Origin: Lachnospiraceae bacterium
GTDB taxonomy: Bacteria > Bacillota > Clostridia > Lachnospirales > Lachnospiraceae
Direction of reading: 5' to 3'
DNA: 56,473 nucleotides
NCBI GenBank assembly: GCA_017392525.1
Contig: JAFOVD010000058.1
Coordinates: forward strand, 1-56,473
Part shown: one piece after another, positions 25,002 through 34,680 of the stretch
Position numbering within the stretch: the first letter of the stretch is position 1
Layout: each line of letters begins with the position of its first letter
The notes under the pieces: generated by a model
What the model was told of the DNA's origin: nothing
The model's input: only the letters and a program-made list of their open reading frames with translations
The model's database searches: none
Made by a program: the position numbers and the translations under genes

Positions 25002-27074
25002 ATGTCAAAACACCGTGTAACTATTTCTCATCAGGCAATAACCGCTCTACTCTATTTCGCACTTTTTCCACTGGTATTCCTGGCTTGTTTTCTCTGGCAA
25101 TATCGCTTTGTGGAAGCTGCCAATAACTATATTAAAAATAAAGATTTCTATGTATATGGAATCACTAATGATTCTGAAATACACTTTATGACAATTGATG
25201 ACGACCGCGACGCAATTGTCAATGACACAGCCTGGATCGGAGGCGGTGAAATCACCTATGAGTGGACAGATGCCACCTCCATCCTCGTACATATGAAAAA
25301 TGTCAATTGCCACAAATACACCCCATGGATCTATGTCCGCGTTCCGGACACCCAGGGGTATCATTTCACCAGCTCTGAATTCGGCCCATGGACCGGAACC
25401 GGTTGTGCAGGAACAGACGCTCATTATACAGGAGCTGCATATATCATGGATTCCACTGTACAGCAATATATCGGAGCCCAATTCGGTTATTCCTATGTTA
25501 CATTTCACCGTGATCCAAACACCTATTTCATCCATTATGACGGCAATGGATCAACCGCCGGCTCAATGGATCTACAATCCATGCTTTATGACCAACCTGC
25601 TGCCCTCTCCGGATGTAATTACACCAAAAGCATCTCCCTCTCCTTCGATGCAAATGGCGGAGTTGCTATTCCTGATGCTTCTGCAAATGCAGCTTTTCTT
25701 CATTGGAGTCGCGATAACCAATCCTTTGCTCCCGGAACATCCGTCAACAATTTATCCGGTGTAAATGGGGACATCGTCAATTTTCAGGCAAACTGGGGAA
25801 ATGCAACCATCTCCCTCCCAAACACAACCCGGACCGGCTATAAATTAATTGGTTGGTACGATTCTAAGAACCGTTATGTCGGCTCCTACAACACCAACTA
25901 CTCTTATAATACTGACCAGACTCTCTACGCCCAATGGAAACCTATTACCTATACCATTACATATCATGCAAATGGTGTCGGTAATTCATCGCAAGATACT
26001 GTCTCACAGACCTTTACCTATGATTCCACCGGTTATATTCAGAGTTCTGACTTCTCTCAAAATGGATTCATCTTCCAAAATTGGAATACAGCACCTGATG
26101 GCAGTGGTACAAGCTACACTGTCAATCAGCCTATCTTAAATCTATTCCAGAACGAAGGAGAGAACCTGGACCTCTACGCCATGTGGGACACAGATTTTAC
26201 TCTTGACTTAAATGGTAATGGTGGAACGTTGGGCGATGGAAAAACAGATATCTGTATTGAACATGTAAATAACGAAACCACCCTCTCCGAATACGTATTT
26301 ACAATGCAAAGATCTGTCAGTGCTTCCGAACAGGAGCATTATGACAGGAACTCCGATTCCTATGTAGACTACACCTATTACTATAGCCAGCAGGGCTGGT
26401 CTCTTAACAACAGTGATTATTATTATGACGATCGGGTCTACTATGCAGAGGACTCCATCCACAAATATCACCTGAACTCCGCAGATTTTCTGATTAATAC
26501 AATGCACGCCTTCCCGGATTTAGTCAACACAGACGAATCTGGAAATGTTACTGTCACTATGTTTGCAGTCTGGGATGAAGCACCGGTCATTCAGAGTCAA
26601 GACTTCTATATCACCTCAGATACGCTATCCAATATGTCTCAGGATGGCCTTATATCCAGACTCCTTCAAGACACACAGGTGGAGGTAAGTGATCGAGAGG
26701 ACGGAAATGATGTTGACCTGTCTGTATGCCAGCTTGACTGGGACTTTCTAACACATATTGGTGATAATAATGATCCGAACAGTCCAGAGCTTGGTGCTTC
26801 CTCCATTACTTACCGCGCAACAGATATCTGTAACAATGTAACAGAATATAACATCTTAATCATCGTCACCTCTTCCGGCTCTGTACGCTCTACGCAAAAT
26901 GACGGTAGTGTATCACCTCTCTATGCAAGATATATTGATTACAAGGCCTATAACTCCGATACCGACCTGGGCGGAATTGAACCTGATTCCAAATGGAACA
27001 CAGATTCCAATTGCCAAAAAAAACTGATAAACGCTCTTATACGCATAAAAAAATATGGAACCAAGTCCTATTGA
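25002..27074 (+). CDS. Membrane-anchored surface protein with InlB B-type repeats
   Basis: A 690-residue type II membrane protein: a short cytosolic tail, a helix at about 12-32 and a long exterior region rich in Tyr, Asn, Asp, Ser and Thr. Repeats of the Listeria-Bacteroides type are clear (RTGYKLIGWYDSKNR...LYAQW, and NGFIFQNWNTAPDGSGTSY...LYAMW). The C-terminus is basic, with no LPXTG motif. An ATG at 24987 is possible, but GAGGAGG lies within its first codons; the ATG at 25002 is chosen. The stop codon lies inside the terminator hairpin. An adhesin or cell-wall-binding role is inferred. Confidence 0.7.
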   Translation: MSKHRVTISHQAITALLYFALFPLVFLACFLWQYRFVEAANNYIKNKDFYVYGITNDSEIHFMTIDDDRDAIVNDTAWIGGGEITYEWTDATSILVHMKNVNCHKYTPWIYVRVPDTQGYHFTSSEFGPWTGTGCAGTDAHYTGAAYIMDSTVQQYIGAQFGYSYVTFHRDPNTYFIHYDGNGSTAGSMDLQSMLYDQPAALSGCNYTKSISLSFDANGGVAIPDASANAAFLHWSRDNQSFAPGTSVNNLSGVNGDIVNFQANWGNATISLPNTTRTGYKLIGWYDSKNRYVGSYNTNYSYNTDQTLYAQWKPITYTITYHANGVGNSSQDTVSQTFTYDSTGYIQSSDFSQNGFIFQNWNTAPDGSGTSYTVNQPILNLFQNEGENLDLYAMWDTDFTLDLNGNGGTLGDGKTDICIEHVNNETTLSEYVFTMQRSVSASEQEHYDRNSDSYVDYTYYYSQQGWSLNNSDYYYDDRVYYAEDSIHKYHLNSADFLINTMHAFPDLVNTDESGNVTVTMFAVWDEAPVIQSQDFYITSDTLSNMSQDGLISRLLQDTQVEVSDREDGNDVDLSVCQLDWDFLTHIGDNNDPNSPELGASSITYRATDICNNVTEYNILIIVTSSGSVRSTQNDGSVSPLYARYIDYKAYNSDTDLGGIEPDSKWNTDSNCQKKLINALIRIKKYGTKSY

Positions 27075-27081
27075 TTCCATA
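27047..27081 (-). terminator. Terminator after HD-GYP gene, overlapping the end of the surface-protein gene
   Basis: On the minus strand TATGGAATCAA pairs with TTGGTTCCATA (11 bp, one wobble) and is followed by seven Ts. On the plus strand the stem holds the surface-protein stop codon and is less perfect. Confidence 0.8.
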
Positions 27082-27090
27082 CTTTTATCT

Positions 27091-28137
27091 CTATGGTTCT
27101 GTCAGATTTTCTCCTTCGATAAACACCTGATCATAACCAACAATTGTAATATTGTAAGTGTCTCGATCCTTCGCAAGATCCAGTACTGTTTTATCCTCCA
27201 GCATAACCACCGGACGAAGTACTGTTTTCGCACGATTCTTAAGCACACGTGCCTTCTGTCCCGTTGAAAGCATTACATCCGTACCAACCGGATAAATTGT
27301 CAGATAGTGAATAAAATTCTCAACTATCCTTGTATCAAACATAGAACCACAGTTAGCCATTAGATACTCAACACATTCTTTTGGATCATAATCATCCTTG
27401 TATGCGCGTTTCTGACATAGCGCATCATAGACATCAGCTACATGAATGATTCTCGCATACAACGGAATATGATCCTCTTTAATTCCTCTCGGATACCCTG
27501 TGCCGTCCCAGTTCTCATGATGAAGCAGAATTCCCATACGTGTTCTGCTTGTAACAACCGGATTATCATACATCATATTGTATCCAATGGCCGGATGCTG
27601 ATTAATAATTGCCCGTTCTTCCGGTGTCAGTTTCCCCGGCTTATCCAGGATATCCTTGTTGATACCTCTCTTTCCAATATCATGTAACATTGCAGATGTA
27701 CATAATTCCTGCAAATCATAATTATTTAATCCTAATCCAATGCCACATGTGGTTGCCAGCATTGCAACATTAACGGAATGAGCAAATGTATCATTATGGT
27801 AGAATTTCAAATCTTTAAAATCAATCACCAACTCATCCACACCGAGCAATGATTCCGTAATCTCTGTCGAAAGATACATCACTCTGTCAATATTCATTGT
27901 CTGCAGGGCATTCACTGCGTCCATTCTTGTCTTCTCATCGAGGATTTCTCTTAAATCCTCGTATTCTGCATATTCGTCATAAATGTATAATCCCGGAAAA
28001 TCCATAATCTGAAGCTGTTTAATAATACCTGCTGTCAGCTCATGATTTGCCGCAAGAAGACACACCCCTCGCTTATCAAAAATACTTTTTAGCGAAATCA
28101 TGCCCGGTTTTAATGCACTGGGTTTTACATATTTCAT
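27091..28137 (-). CDS. HD-GYP domain phosphodiesterase
   Basis: A 348-residue cytosolic protein. An N-terminal DUF3391-like segment (about 1-100) precedes an HD-GYP domain with MLHDIGKRGI, HPAIGYNMM, HHENWDGTGYPRG (the GYP motif) and DVYDALCQKRAYK. HD-GYP proteins hydrolyse cyclic di-GMP and often adjust motility or biofilm formation. The C-terminal 60 residues form a small beta domain typical of clostridial members. It is the last gene of an operon, 13 bp after the YhaN-like gene. Confidence 0.9.
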   Translation of the reverse strand: MKYVKPSALKPGMISLKSIFDKRGVCLLAANHELTAGIIKQLQIMDFPGLYIYDEYAEYEDLREILDEKTRMDAVNALQTMNIDRVMYLSTEITESLLGVDELVIDFKDLKFYHNDTFAHSVNVAMLATTCGIGLGLNNYDLQELCTSAMLHDIGKRGINKDILDKPGKLTPEERAIINQHPAIGYNMMYDNPVVTSRTRMGILLHHENWDGTGYPRGIKEDHIPLYARIIHVADVYDALCQKRAYKDDYDPKECVEYLMANCGSMFDTRIVENFIHYLTIYPVGTDVMLSTGQKARVLKNRAKTVLRPVVMLEDKTVLDLAKDRDTYNITIVGYDQVFIEGENLTEP

Positions 28138-28150
28138 TTACATCATCCTC

Positions 28151-30829
28151 TTATTTTGGCATACGACTTTCATGACAGGTAAAGTATATAATCTGCTTTT
28201 CCTGTCCAAGTTCTTCCATCAATTCCCATGCCATCTCTGTCTTGTCACGATCAAGATTTGTAAACGGATCATCAAGTATTATCATCGGCTGCTCCTTCTG
28301 ATAAAGCGCATCCATAAGCGCCATACGAGAACAGAGTGCCACCAGATCCTGATATCCCGAACTGAGATATCCCTCTTGTCGCGTAATTCCTTTATAAGTA
28401 TATGAAACAGACAAATCAATATCCAGTGAAAAATTACGAACCAGGATTTCTGCATCATCTTCGTTATATAATTTCAACAAATAATGGCGTAATCCATTCT
28501 GAAGCGGAGCCATATAACGTGACAAAAAGTTTTCCTTGGCCTGATGCAGATACTGAAGCGTCTTGTCTAACAGATCAACACGCTTTACGTACTCAGCCTC
28601 TGTTTCCTGCAATCCCTCTAATCTGGATTTCTGATCCTCTAAATTACTGAGTTTCTCAGAAAGCAATGCCAGTTCCTCGCGCTCTTTTGCAATAAACTGA
28701 TTACATTCTGCAATCTTATCATCAACCTCAGTCTGCTTCTCCTGCACTTCTTCAACAGTTTCCATATCCTCACTAAGGTCATGTTCTGACTCAAAAGCAC
28801 GAATACTCTCCTGCAGACTCTCTACTTTCTTCGATAACTCCATATACTGGTTTCGATTTAATAAAACCGTATTAAGTTTATTTTGTAACAAATCTTCCTC
28901 ATCATCAAACTGAAATCCACTTAAAAATTCTCTAAGTTCCATCAGTGTACGATTTGTCTCTTGATGAAGCTTTTCCACCTGCTGCTTATTCAACTTATAC
29001 TCCATATAAGTTCCTGCATGATTTCTCAGGTGCTGAAGCAAGTCCACCTCATTCATATCGTGGTACAAATCCATTTCATAAACTGCAGCATAGCCCGTAA
29101 GTGCCGTGTATAACTGCAATTGCAATGATGACAATTCCTCTAATGTACCGGAAGTATTCTCAATTAACTTCGACTCTTCCGAAAGTAATCTGTCATAAAG
29201 ATCCTTCTTTCGTTGAATTTCCGCTATCATCTGCTGTGTCGAATCATTAGGCGAAACCAGGAAATAACTCAAGAACTCCTTGACTTTGGTCTCAACCAAA
29301 TCACGTTCTCTACTGGTTTCATCCAGTCGAACCTGAGCTGTTGCCAGACGACTGGCACGCTCTCCGCTGGCTTTTCGCTCCAAACTATTCTTTCGAATAG
29401 TTCTTAATATTCCAAATACCATGAGGAGTGCGGCTGCCAGGAAACAGATTGCCGCCACAACAACTGTACGTGGTCCCTCCGTAAATCGTAGAAATGATAC
29501 GCCACCTAACACCAGCACAAGAGTAAGCAACCCGAACATAAGCATTGCTCCACTACTGCTGTGTTCCTCTGAAGCCTCTTCAACAGCCTTTTTCTGAGCC
29601 TCTAGATGCTGGACAGTCTCCTCCAATTCACGAACCTGTCCATCCAAAGTTGCAAGCTGCACTGCATCCGCAGATGCATTTGCAAGCTCATCCAATCCCG
29701 GATTCTTCTTGGCAAAATAGAATTTTAATTCCTGCAGATGATCCTTGTCTTCATCAGACATCTGTGCATGCTCACCCTTGATACGAAGTTCCTTTAATTT
29801 ATCAGCATCTTCCATCCAGCCCGTCATCATCTCATCTGTTGGAACCCCATGTTCGAACAATTTATCGAGAAATGCTACCTCTTCCGTTGTTGGAAGCAAT
29901 TTTGTCTTTTCTTCCAACTCTCTTTGATCTACCTCTAACTGACGTTCTGCAGTAATCATTTCTTGAAGGTACTCTTCTTCCGGTATACCTCTTGCAAAGA
30001 AATCATCCAACTTCTCCAGTTGCTCCTGCGTCTCTTGCATCTGTTTCTTCTGCTCGCGATATGCACCTAGTTCCTGTTCCTTCTTACTCTGCTCTGCAAT
30101 CCTGTCCTGTAGACGTTGTTTCTGCTTCTGCAAATCCAGAAGCGTATCATGTCGTTCTGAAAGAAGCGCACTCTGTTTCTCATATGCATCTGAAAGTGCC
30201 GGTAATTTCTCAATTTCTTCCTTGCACTCACGAATATCCGCCTTGATACGCACCAGCTTACCAACATTTTTCGAACTATTTCTATTATAGTTACGACGAG
30301 CCTCTTCAATCTTGGCTACTGCCGCATCAAAATTATTGATATCATCGCGGGCAGACGCCAGATTACCAAGCTTTGCATTCATTGAATCCGTCATTCCGGT
30401 TTTTAATCCATCCTGCGGTACAAAGATGCTCTTCTCAAATGACACTCGATCCATCTCAAAAAGCTCTTCTCCGATATTTTCCGTGAAATCCTTACTCTCA
30501 AGGCCTGTCTTCACATCATAAAGAGCAAATGTATCATCCTTGTCAGACCGTCCAAAGGTACGCTCAATTCGATAAGTTCCTCTCTCGACTTCAAATGTCA
30601 AACTTCCGCCATAAGTCCCATAATCCCATGGATGATAATGCTCTCGTTCCTGCAACTCCTTGCGGCGAGGATTGTACTCCATTCCATAGAACATGGATTT
30701 AATAAATACAGAGAAAGTTGTCTTTCCCCATCCATTCTTTTCACAGAAGCTGTTTAATCCATCACTAAAATTGAAATGTTCATTCTGGATTCGACCGAAG
30801 CCTGTAATATTACATTCTAGTAATCTCAT
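28151..30829 (-). CDS. YhaN-like SMC/SbcC-type ATPase with central membrane helices
   Basis: An 892-residue AAA_23/AAA_27-type ATPase. The N-terminal half-site has the Walker A GWGKTT within SFCEKNGWGKTTFSVF; the C-terminal half-site has a signature-like LSSGYQDLVALCSRM and Walker B MIILDDPFTNLD. Between them are long coiled coils (about 170-400 and 480-780). Two membrane helices (about 428-445 and 455-478) interrupt them, so the arms may be tethered to the membrane. YhaN and YhaO of Bacillus resemble SbcC/SbcD. Its ATG overlaps the yhaO-like stop by 4 bp (ATGA), typical of a complex. Confidence 0.85.
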   Translation of the reverse strand: MRLLECNITGFGRIQNEHFNFSDGLNSFCEKNGWGKTTFSVFIKSMFYGMEYNPRRKELQEREHYHPWDYGTYGGSLTFEVERGTYRIERTFGRSDKDDTFALYDVKTGLESKDFTENIGEELFEMDRVSFEKSIFVPQDGLKTGMTDSMNAKLGNLASARDDINNFDAAVAKIEEARRNYNRNSSKNVGKLVRIKADIRECKEEIEKLPALSDAYEKQSALLSERHDTLLDLQKQKQRLQDRIAEQSKKEQELGAYREQKKQMQETQEQLEKLDDFFARGIPEEEYLQEMITAERQLEVDQRELEEKTKLLPTTEEVAFLDKLFEHGVPTDEMMTGWMEDADKLKELRIKGEHAQMSDEDKDHLQELKFYFAKKNPGLDELANASADAVQLATLDGQVRELEETVQHLEAQKKAVEEASEEHSSSGAMLMFGLLTLVLVLGGVSFLRFTEGPRTVVVAAICFLAAALLMVFGILRTIRKNSLERKASGERASRLATAQVRLDETSRERDLVETKVKEFLSYFLVSPNDSTQQMIAEIQRKKDLYDRLLSEESKLIENTSGTLEELSSLQLQLYTALTGYAAVYEMDLYHDMNEVDLLQHLRNHAGTYMEYKLNKQQVEKLHQETNRTLMELREFLSGFQFDDEEDLLQNKLNTVLLNRNQYMELSKKVESLQESIRAFESEHDLSEDMETVEEVQEKQTEVDDKIAECNQFIAKEREELALLSEKLSNLEDQKSRLEGLQETEAEYVKRVDLLDKTLQYLHQAKENFLSRYMAPLQNGLRHYLLKLYNEDDAEILVRNFSLDIDLSVSYTYKGITRQEGYLSSGYQDLVALCSRMALMDALYQKEQPMIILDDPFTNLDRDKTEMAWELMEELGQEKQIIYFTCHESRMPK

Positions 30830-31923
30830 TCTTCAATATCCTCCCCCATTATTGCTTTCATTCCAATCTCAATAATCTGAGAGCGTTCTTCCTCCGGCAA
30901 ATCTTCGCCCTGCATCAAACGGACAAACTCTCCTTTAAGAGAGCGGTCATTAACAAAACTCTCATAATGTATTTCCGGGCTTGTCCGATCATAAATTTTG
31001 AAAAAGAAAAATCTATCTTCAAATGTACGCAGTATTCTTGGAATATCCATGTCAAAGTCCATATCCGTATTGCCTTCCAATACTACCTTCACCAGATCTT
31101 TTTCGCTAATCGCTTGAATTGCCTTCTCGATTTCTGCAAGAATCACCGGCATATCCATATCTGTTGTAATTTCAACAGGCACCTCATGCAAACGTCGATA
31201 TGCAAATGGAATAAATTCACTGTCAATCACACTATCATGAATATCCAAAAGAACAAAACCCTTATCTCCGCATTCATCGAACCCACGGCCCTCTAGACAT
31301 CCGCTATAACAATACTCGCCTCGTTCATCAAGGCGTTCATTTTTATAGGAATGAATATGTCCAAGGGCAAGATAATCAATATATTTATTCTTATAATCAT
31401 TTAGATTAATAATCTCTGTTTTATCATTCCCAACATAATCAGACTCCTGACCATGAAGCATAACAATATTGATTTTTGCCTGGTCAAGAATTAGATTTGT
31501 AGCCAACATTTTACTGTTATTTTTGTTTATTTCACGACCTGTAATTACTACCTCGTCATCTTCACCAAAGCTATACGATGTCCACTCTTCTTCAGAAAAT
31601 GTCTTCAGATTCTGCGGAATGTCTCCCTCCAAATCTGCAAGGAAATCCGTCTTGTCATGATTTCCCTTTAGATAGAGAAATGTTATATATGGATGAGATT
31701 CAATAATCTCAAGTGCACGATTTTTAGCCAGCTTACGAATATGGTTCTTATCGAACATATCTCCTGCAATCATAACTGCAGAAACTCCCTGCTGCTCGCC
31801 AAACTCTACCAGACGCTCAAATGTATCCAATAATTCATCGCGTCTCATTTTCGCCTTATCGGCAGTAAGATTGCTCTCTAGCTTTGAGTCTAGATGAAGA
31901 TCAGCACAATGGATGATTTTCAT
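30826..31923 (-). CDS. YhaO-like metallophosphoesterase (SbcD-type nuclease)
   Basis: A 365-residue calcineurin-like phosphoesterase. Metal-binding motifs are in order: CADLHLDS (residues 6-13), AGDMFDKN, LKGNHDK, MLHGQ and LGHIHSYK. This is the DNA repair exonuclease arrangement (SbcD/Mre11). A C-terminal 120-residue capping region follows. It pairs with the downstream YhaN-like ATPase, overlapping it by 4 bp, so the products probably form a nuclease-ATPase complex. The start codon shares one base with the stop of the GTPase-NYN gene. Confidence 0.88.
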   Translation of the reverse strand: MKIIHCADLHLDSKLESNLTADKAKMRRDELLDTFERLVEFGEQQGVSAVMIAGDMFDKNHIRKLAKNRALEIIESHPYITFLYLKGNHDKTDFLADLEGDIPQNLKTFSEEEWTSYSFGEDDEVVITGREINKNNSKMLATNLILDQAKINIVMLHGQESDYVGNDKTEIINLNDYKNKYIDYLALGHIHSYKNERLDERGEYCYSGCLEGRGFDECGDKGFVLLDIHDSVIDSEFIPFAYRRLHEVPVEITTDMDMPVILAEIEKAIQAISEKDLVKVVLEGNTDMDFDMDIPRILRTFEDRFFFFKIYDRTSPEIHYESFVNDRSLKGEFVRLMQGEDLPEEERSQIIEIGMKAIMGEDIEE

Positions 31924-34535
31924 TAATTAACTCCTTTCAGTCCCTCTTCATTCACCCGCTTTATAACACCTTCAAATTCTCTGGAAGATATTCTACGAGC
32001 CCCTTCTCCAACCACAATCATTTGCACTAAGCCATCGGAAGAAACAACAGTGACATCGGCATTTTGTGAATTCGCAATCACATGTGTTGTACGTTCAATA
32101 TATGCGTCTGCCGTCTGTGCTTCCTTGGTATAAACCACGTGGATATTATGATAATCAAATACCTCACCCGGATTTCCCTTGACTTTGTATGCATCAAATA
32201 CAAGTATCAGTTCTACTCCTGTATACCCCTGATAATTGCATAATATATCCATTAATTTTGTACGCGCTGATTCCAGATTACTACGAGATAATTCATCCAA
32301 TTCCTTCCATGCAAATATCACGTTATAGCCATCCACCAACACGTACTTCTTTCGTACTACTGCCTTCTTTTTATCATTTCTGGCAGCAACTCCCGGATGA
32401 TTTTTCAGATACGCTTCTCTTGCCTCTTCCACTTTACTCTGATCTGCAAAAACTTCCGTCTTCGATGCCGGAAGAGGTCGCCTTATTTCACCAAATGTTC
32501 TTGTGAAAATAGCTTCCAGTTCGTCATCCAAACCACTGTATCCATTATAGCTATTTTTCTTACTTTTGGCTATTTTGGAAGATTTCACATTACCTTGTGG
32601 GGAAATAACCTCCACCTGCTCTTCTGAATCATATAATCCAGGTATCGGTTCATCCGGGTTTTCTCGATGCACATAAATGGATTCATATGGATGATACATA
32701 TCCTCTCGGAAATCATAACCAATGCTTTCTATCACTTCCTCAGCATTATGGCAAGGCTTATATCCACTGAGTTCCATACGGATTTCACCCACTCCCCCCG
32801 TATAAGAAGCAACCTCGGATGCATAATCCATCGCACAAACAACCGGGACATCCCCCTCTAATATACAGTGATCCCCGTAAATTTCAGGTGATGACATCGT
32901 TCCATGCATCTTCTCTATATCCATCATTGCTCGTCCCACACTTGCCTGCGGAATCTCTAAAGTAACATGATAATAAGGTTCTAACAAAACACAATCCGTG
33001 CGTAGCAAACCATCCCGGACTGCAATTCCTGTCGCCTTTCTAAAATCTCCACCTTCTGTGTGTTTCTTATGAGACTTTCCATCCACAAGTGTAATCTTCA
33101 CATCAGTAAGAGGCGAAGAAGTTAGCACACCCGCCTGTTCTCTACGTATCAATTGATTCATAACCTGATGCTGATAGTTTTTATTCAAATTATCAATCGG
33201 ACATTCTGTCTCAACTACAATCCCGGAGTTTTCCGGAAGAGGCTCCATTGTGAGAACAACATCTGCAAAATGTTTCAACGGCTCATAATGACCATGCCCC
33301 ATGGTCGGTTCCGAAATCGTCTCCTTATACATAATATTGCCAGTGCCAAAATCGACCTCTTCCTGAAATCTCTTACGCATGCGCTCCTTCAAGACTTCTA
33401 TCTGCACTTTTCCCATCAAGTGTACGTGAATCTCCTGCAGTTTCTCATTCCACTCTATATGAAGCATCGGATCTTCATCTTCTAATTCTCTCAAATCCTC
33501 CAAAATCAAATGTGGATTCTGTTCCGAAGACAATAAAACCTTATATGATAAAACCGGTTCTAACGCAGGCACATCCGAATCCTCTTCTGCACCAAGTCCC
33601 TGTCCCGGATAAGTGTAATCCAGTCCCGTCACCGCACAGAGTTCTCCCGCTTTCACGCATTGCGCCGGTTCATATTTATCACCTTTGTAAATTCGAATCT
33701 CATTGACCTTCTCCGCTTCATCCGGATATGCACCATACGGAAGCACCAAGTCTTTCGCTCTCAATGTACCGCCTGTTACTTTTAGAAATGTTTGCCGTGC
33801 ATGATTTTTGTCTCGGTTGATTTTGTATACTTTTCCACCGAAATCATCACCAAAAACGGGATTATCCACATAATGCTCTAAAGTATCAAGAAATGATTCC
33901 ACTCCTTCCATCTTAAGAGCTGCTCCATACAACACCGGAAAGACATCCCGATTTCGGATTGCCTCTCGAATAATCTCATCCTGAATATCCCCATTCCTGT
34001 CAAACTCTTCTAACAAGGATTCTGAACACATTGCAAGATGCTCTGCCGTTTCATTTCCATGAACGTCAGAAAAATCCACGCAGTTATCACAGAGTTTATC
34101 CATGATATCTGCCTGAATTTCTTCCTTTGACATATGGGATATGTCCATCTTATTTACAAATATAAATGTTGGGATTTCATAACGTTTTAGAAGTTTCCAA
34201 AGCGTTCTCGTATGTGACTGCACACCGTCAAGTCCACTGATTACAAGAATTGCATAATCTAAAACCGGAAGGGTACGTTCCATCTCAGCTGAGAAATCGA
34301 CATGTCCAGGAGTGTCGACAAATGTGATTTCCAAATCCTTATATGACAAACTTGCCATCTTCGATAGAACCGTGATTCCACGTTCTCTTTCTATATCATC
34401 TGTATCCAGAAAAGTGTCCCGATGATCAACGCGTCCAAGCGAACGTATCTCACCCGCAAGATACAGCATGCTCTCTGATAAAGTTGTCTTTCCTGCATCC
34501 ACATGTGCCAGGATGCCTGCTACGATTTTTTTCAT
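31923..34535 (-). CDS. Tet(M)/EF-G-like translational GTPase fused to a NYN (YacP/Rae1-like) nuclease domain
   Basis: An 870-residue fusion. Residues 1-640 resemble ribosome-protection GTPases: G1 AHVDAGKTT (10-18), RGIT switch (52-55), DTPGH (74-78), NKMD (128-131), then EF-G-like domains II-V. The Tet(M) tip loop SPVS is replaced by GKSHKKHTEGGDFR, so tetracycline resistance is not assumed. After a linker (about 640-728), residues 729-870 form a NYN domain with the acidic residues of the fold visible: VDGYN, VFDAYK, TADAYIE and SSDGL. Rae1/YacP cuts mRNA in the ribosomal A site. No clear ribosome site precedes the ATG. It heads the operon with yhaO, yhaN and HD-GYP. Confidence 0.88.
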   Translation of the reverse strand: MKKIVAGILAHVDAGKTTLSESMLYLAGEIRSLGRVDHRDTFLDTDDIERERGITVLSKMASLSYKDLEITFVDTPGHVDFSAEMERTLPVLDYAILVISGLDGVQSHTRTLWKLLKRYEIPTFIFVNKMDISHMSKEEIQADIMDKLCDNCVDFSDVHGNETAEHLAMCSESLLEEFDRNGDIQDEIIREAIRNRDVFPVLYGAALKMEGVESFLDTLEHYVDNPVFGDDFGGKVYKINRDKNHARQTFLKVTGGTLRAKDLVLPYGAYPDEAEKVNEIRIYKGDKYEPAQCVKAGELCAVTGLDYTYPGQGLGAEEDSDVPALEPVLSYKVLLSSEQNPHLILEDLRELEDEDPMLHIEWNEKLQEIHVHLMGKVQIEVLKERMRKRFQEEVDFGTGNIMYKETISEPTMGHGHYEPLKHFADVVLTMEPLPENSGIVVETECPIDNLNKNYQHQVMNQLIRREQAGVLTSSPLTDVKITLVDGKSHKKHTEGGDFRKATGIAVRDGLLRTDCVLLEPYYHVTLEIPQASVGRAMMDIEKMHGTMSSPEIYGDHCILEGDVPVVCAMDYASEVASYTGGVGEIRMELSGYKPCHNAEEVIESIGYDFREDMYHPYESIYVHRENPDEPIPGLYDSEEQVEVISPQGNVKSSKIAKSKKNSYNGYSGLDDELEAIFTRTFGEIRRPLPASKTEVFADQSKVEEAREAYLKNHPGVAARNDKKKAVVRKKYVLVDGYNVIFAWKELDELSRSNLESARTKLMDILCNYQGYTGVELILVFDAYKVKGNPGEVFDYHNIHVVYTKEAQTADAYIERTTHVIANSQNADVTVVSSDGLVQMIVVGEGARRISSREFEGVIKRVNEEGLKGVN

Positions 34536-34680
34536 GAAGTTATTATAACATAATAACCCTATTCCTCTATATTACCTATGTCATTTTCATATATCCACAT
34601 ATCCTGATTGAATTTTTCAAATTTTATAAGTTTATTCTCTCGTAATTCTCGTTCTGCAATAGAAATCCACTTTTTCCTGT

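Noticed and set aside
25047-25535. 162-codon antisense frame within the InlB-repeat gene
   Set aside because: It is a shadow of the surface-protein gene, with no ribosome site and no recognisable protein features.
31923-34535. Tetracycline resistance gene tet(M)
   Set aside because: The GTPase lacks the SPVS tip loop and has a nuclease fusion; resistance is not supported by sequence alone.
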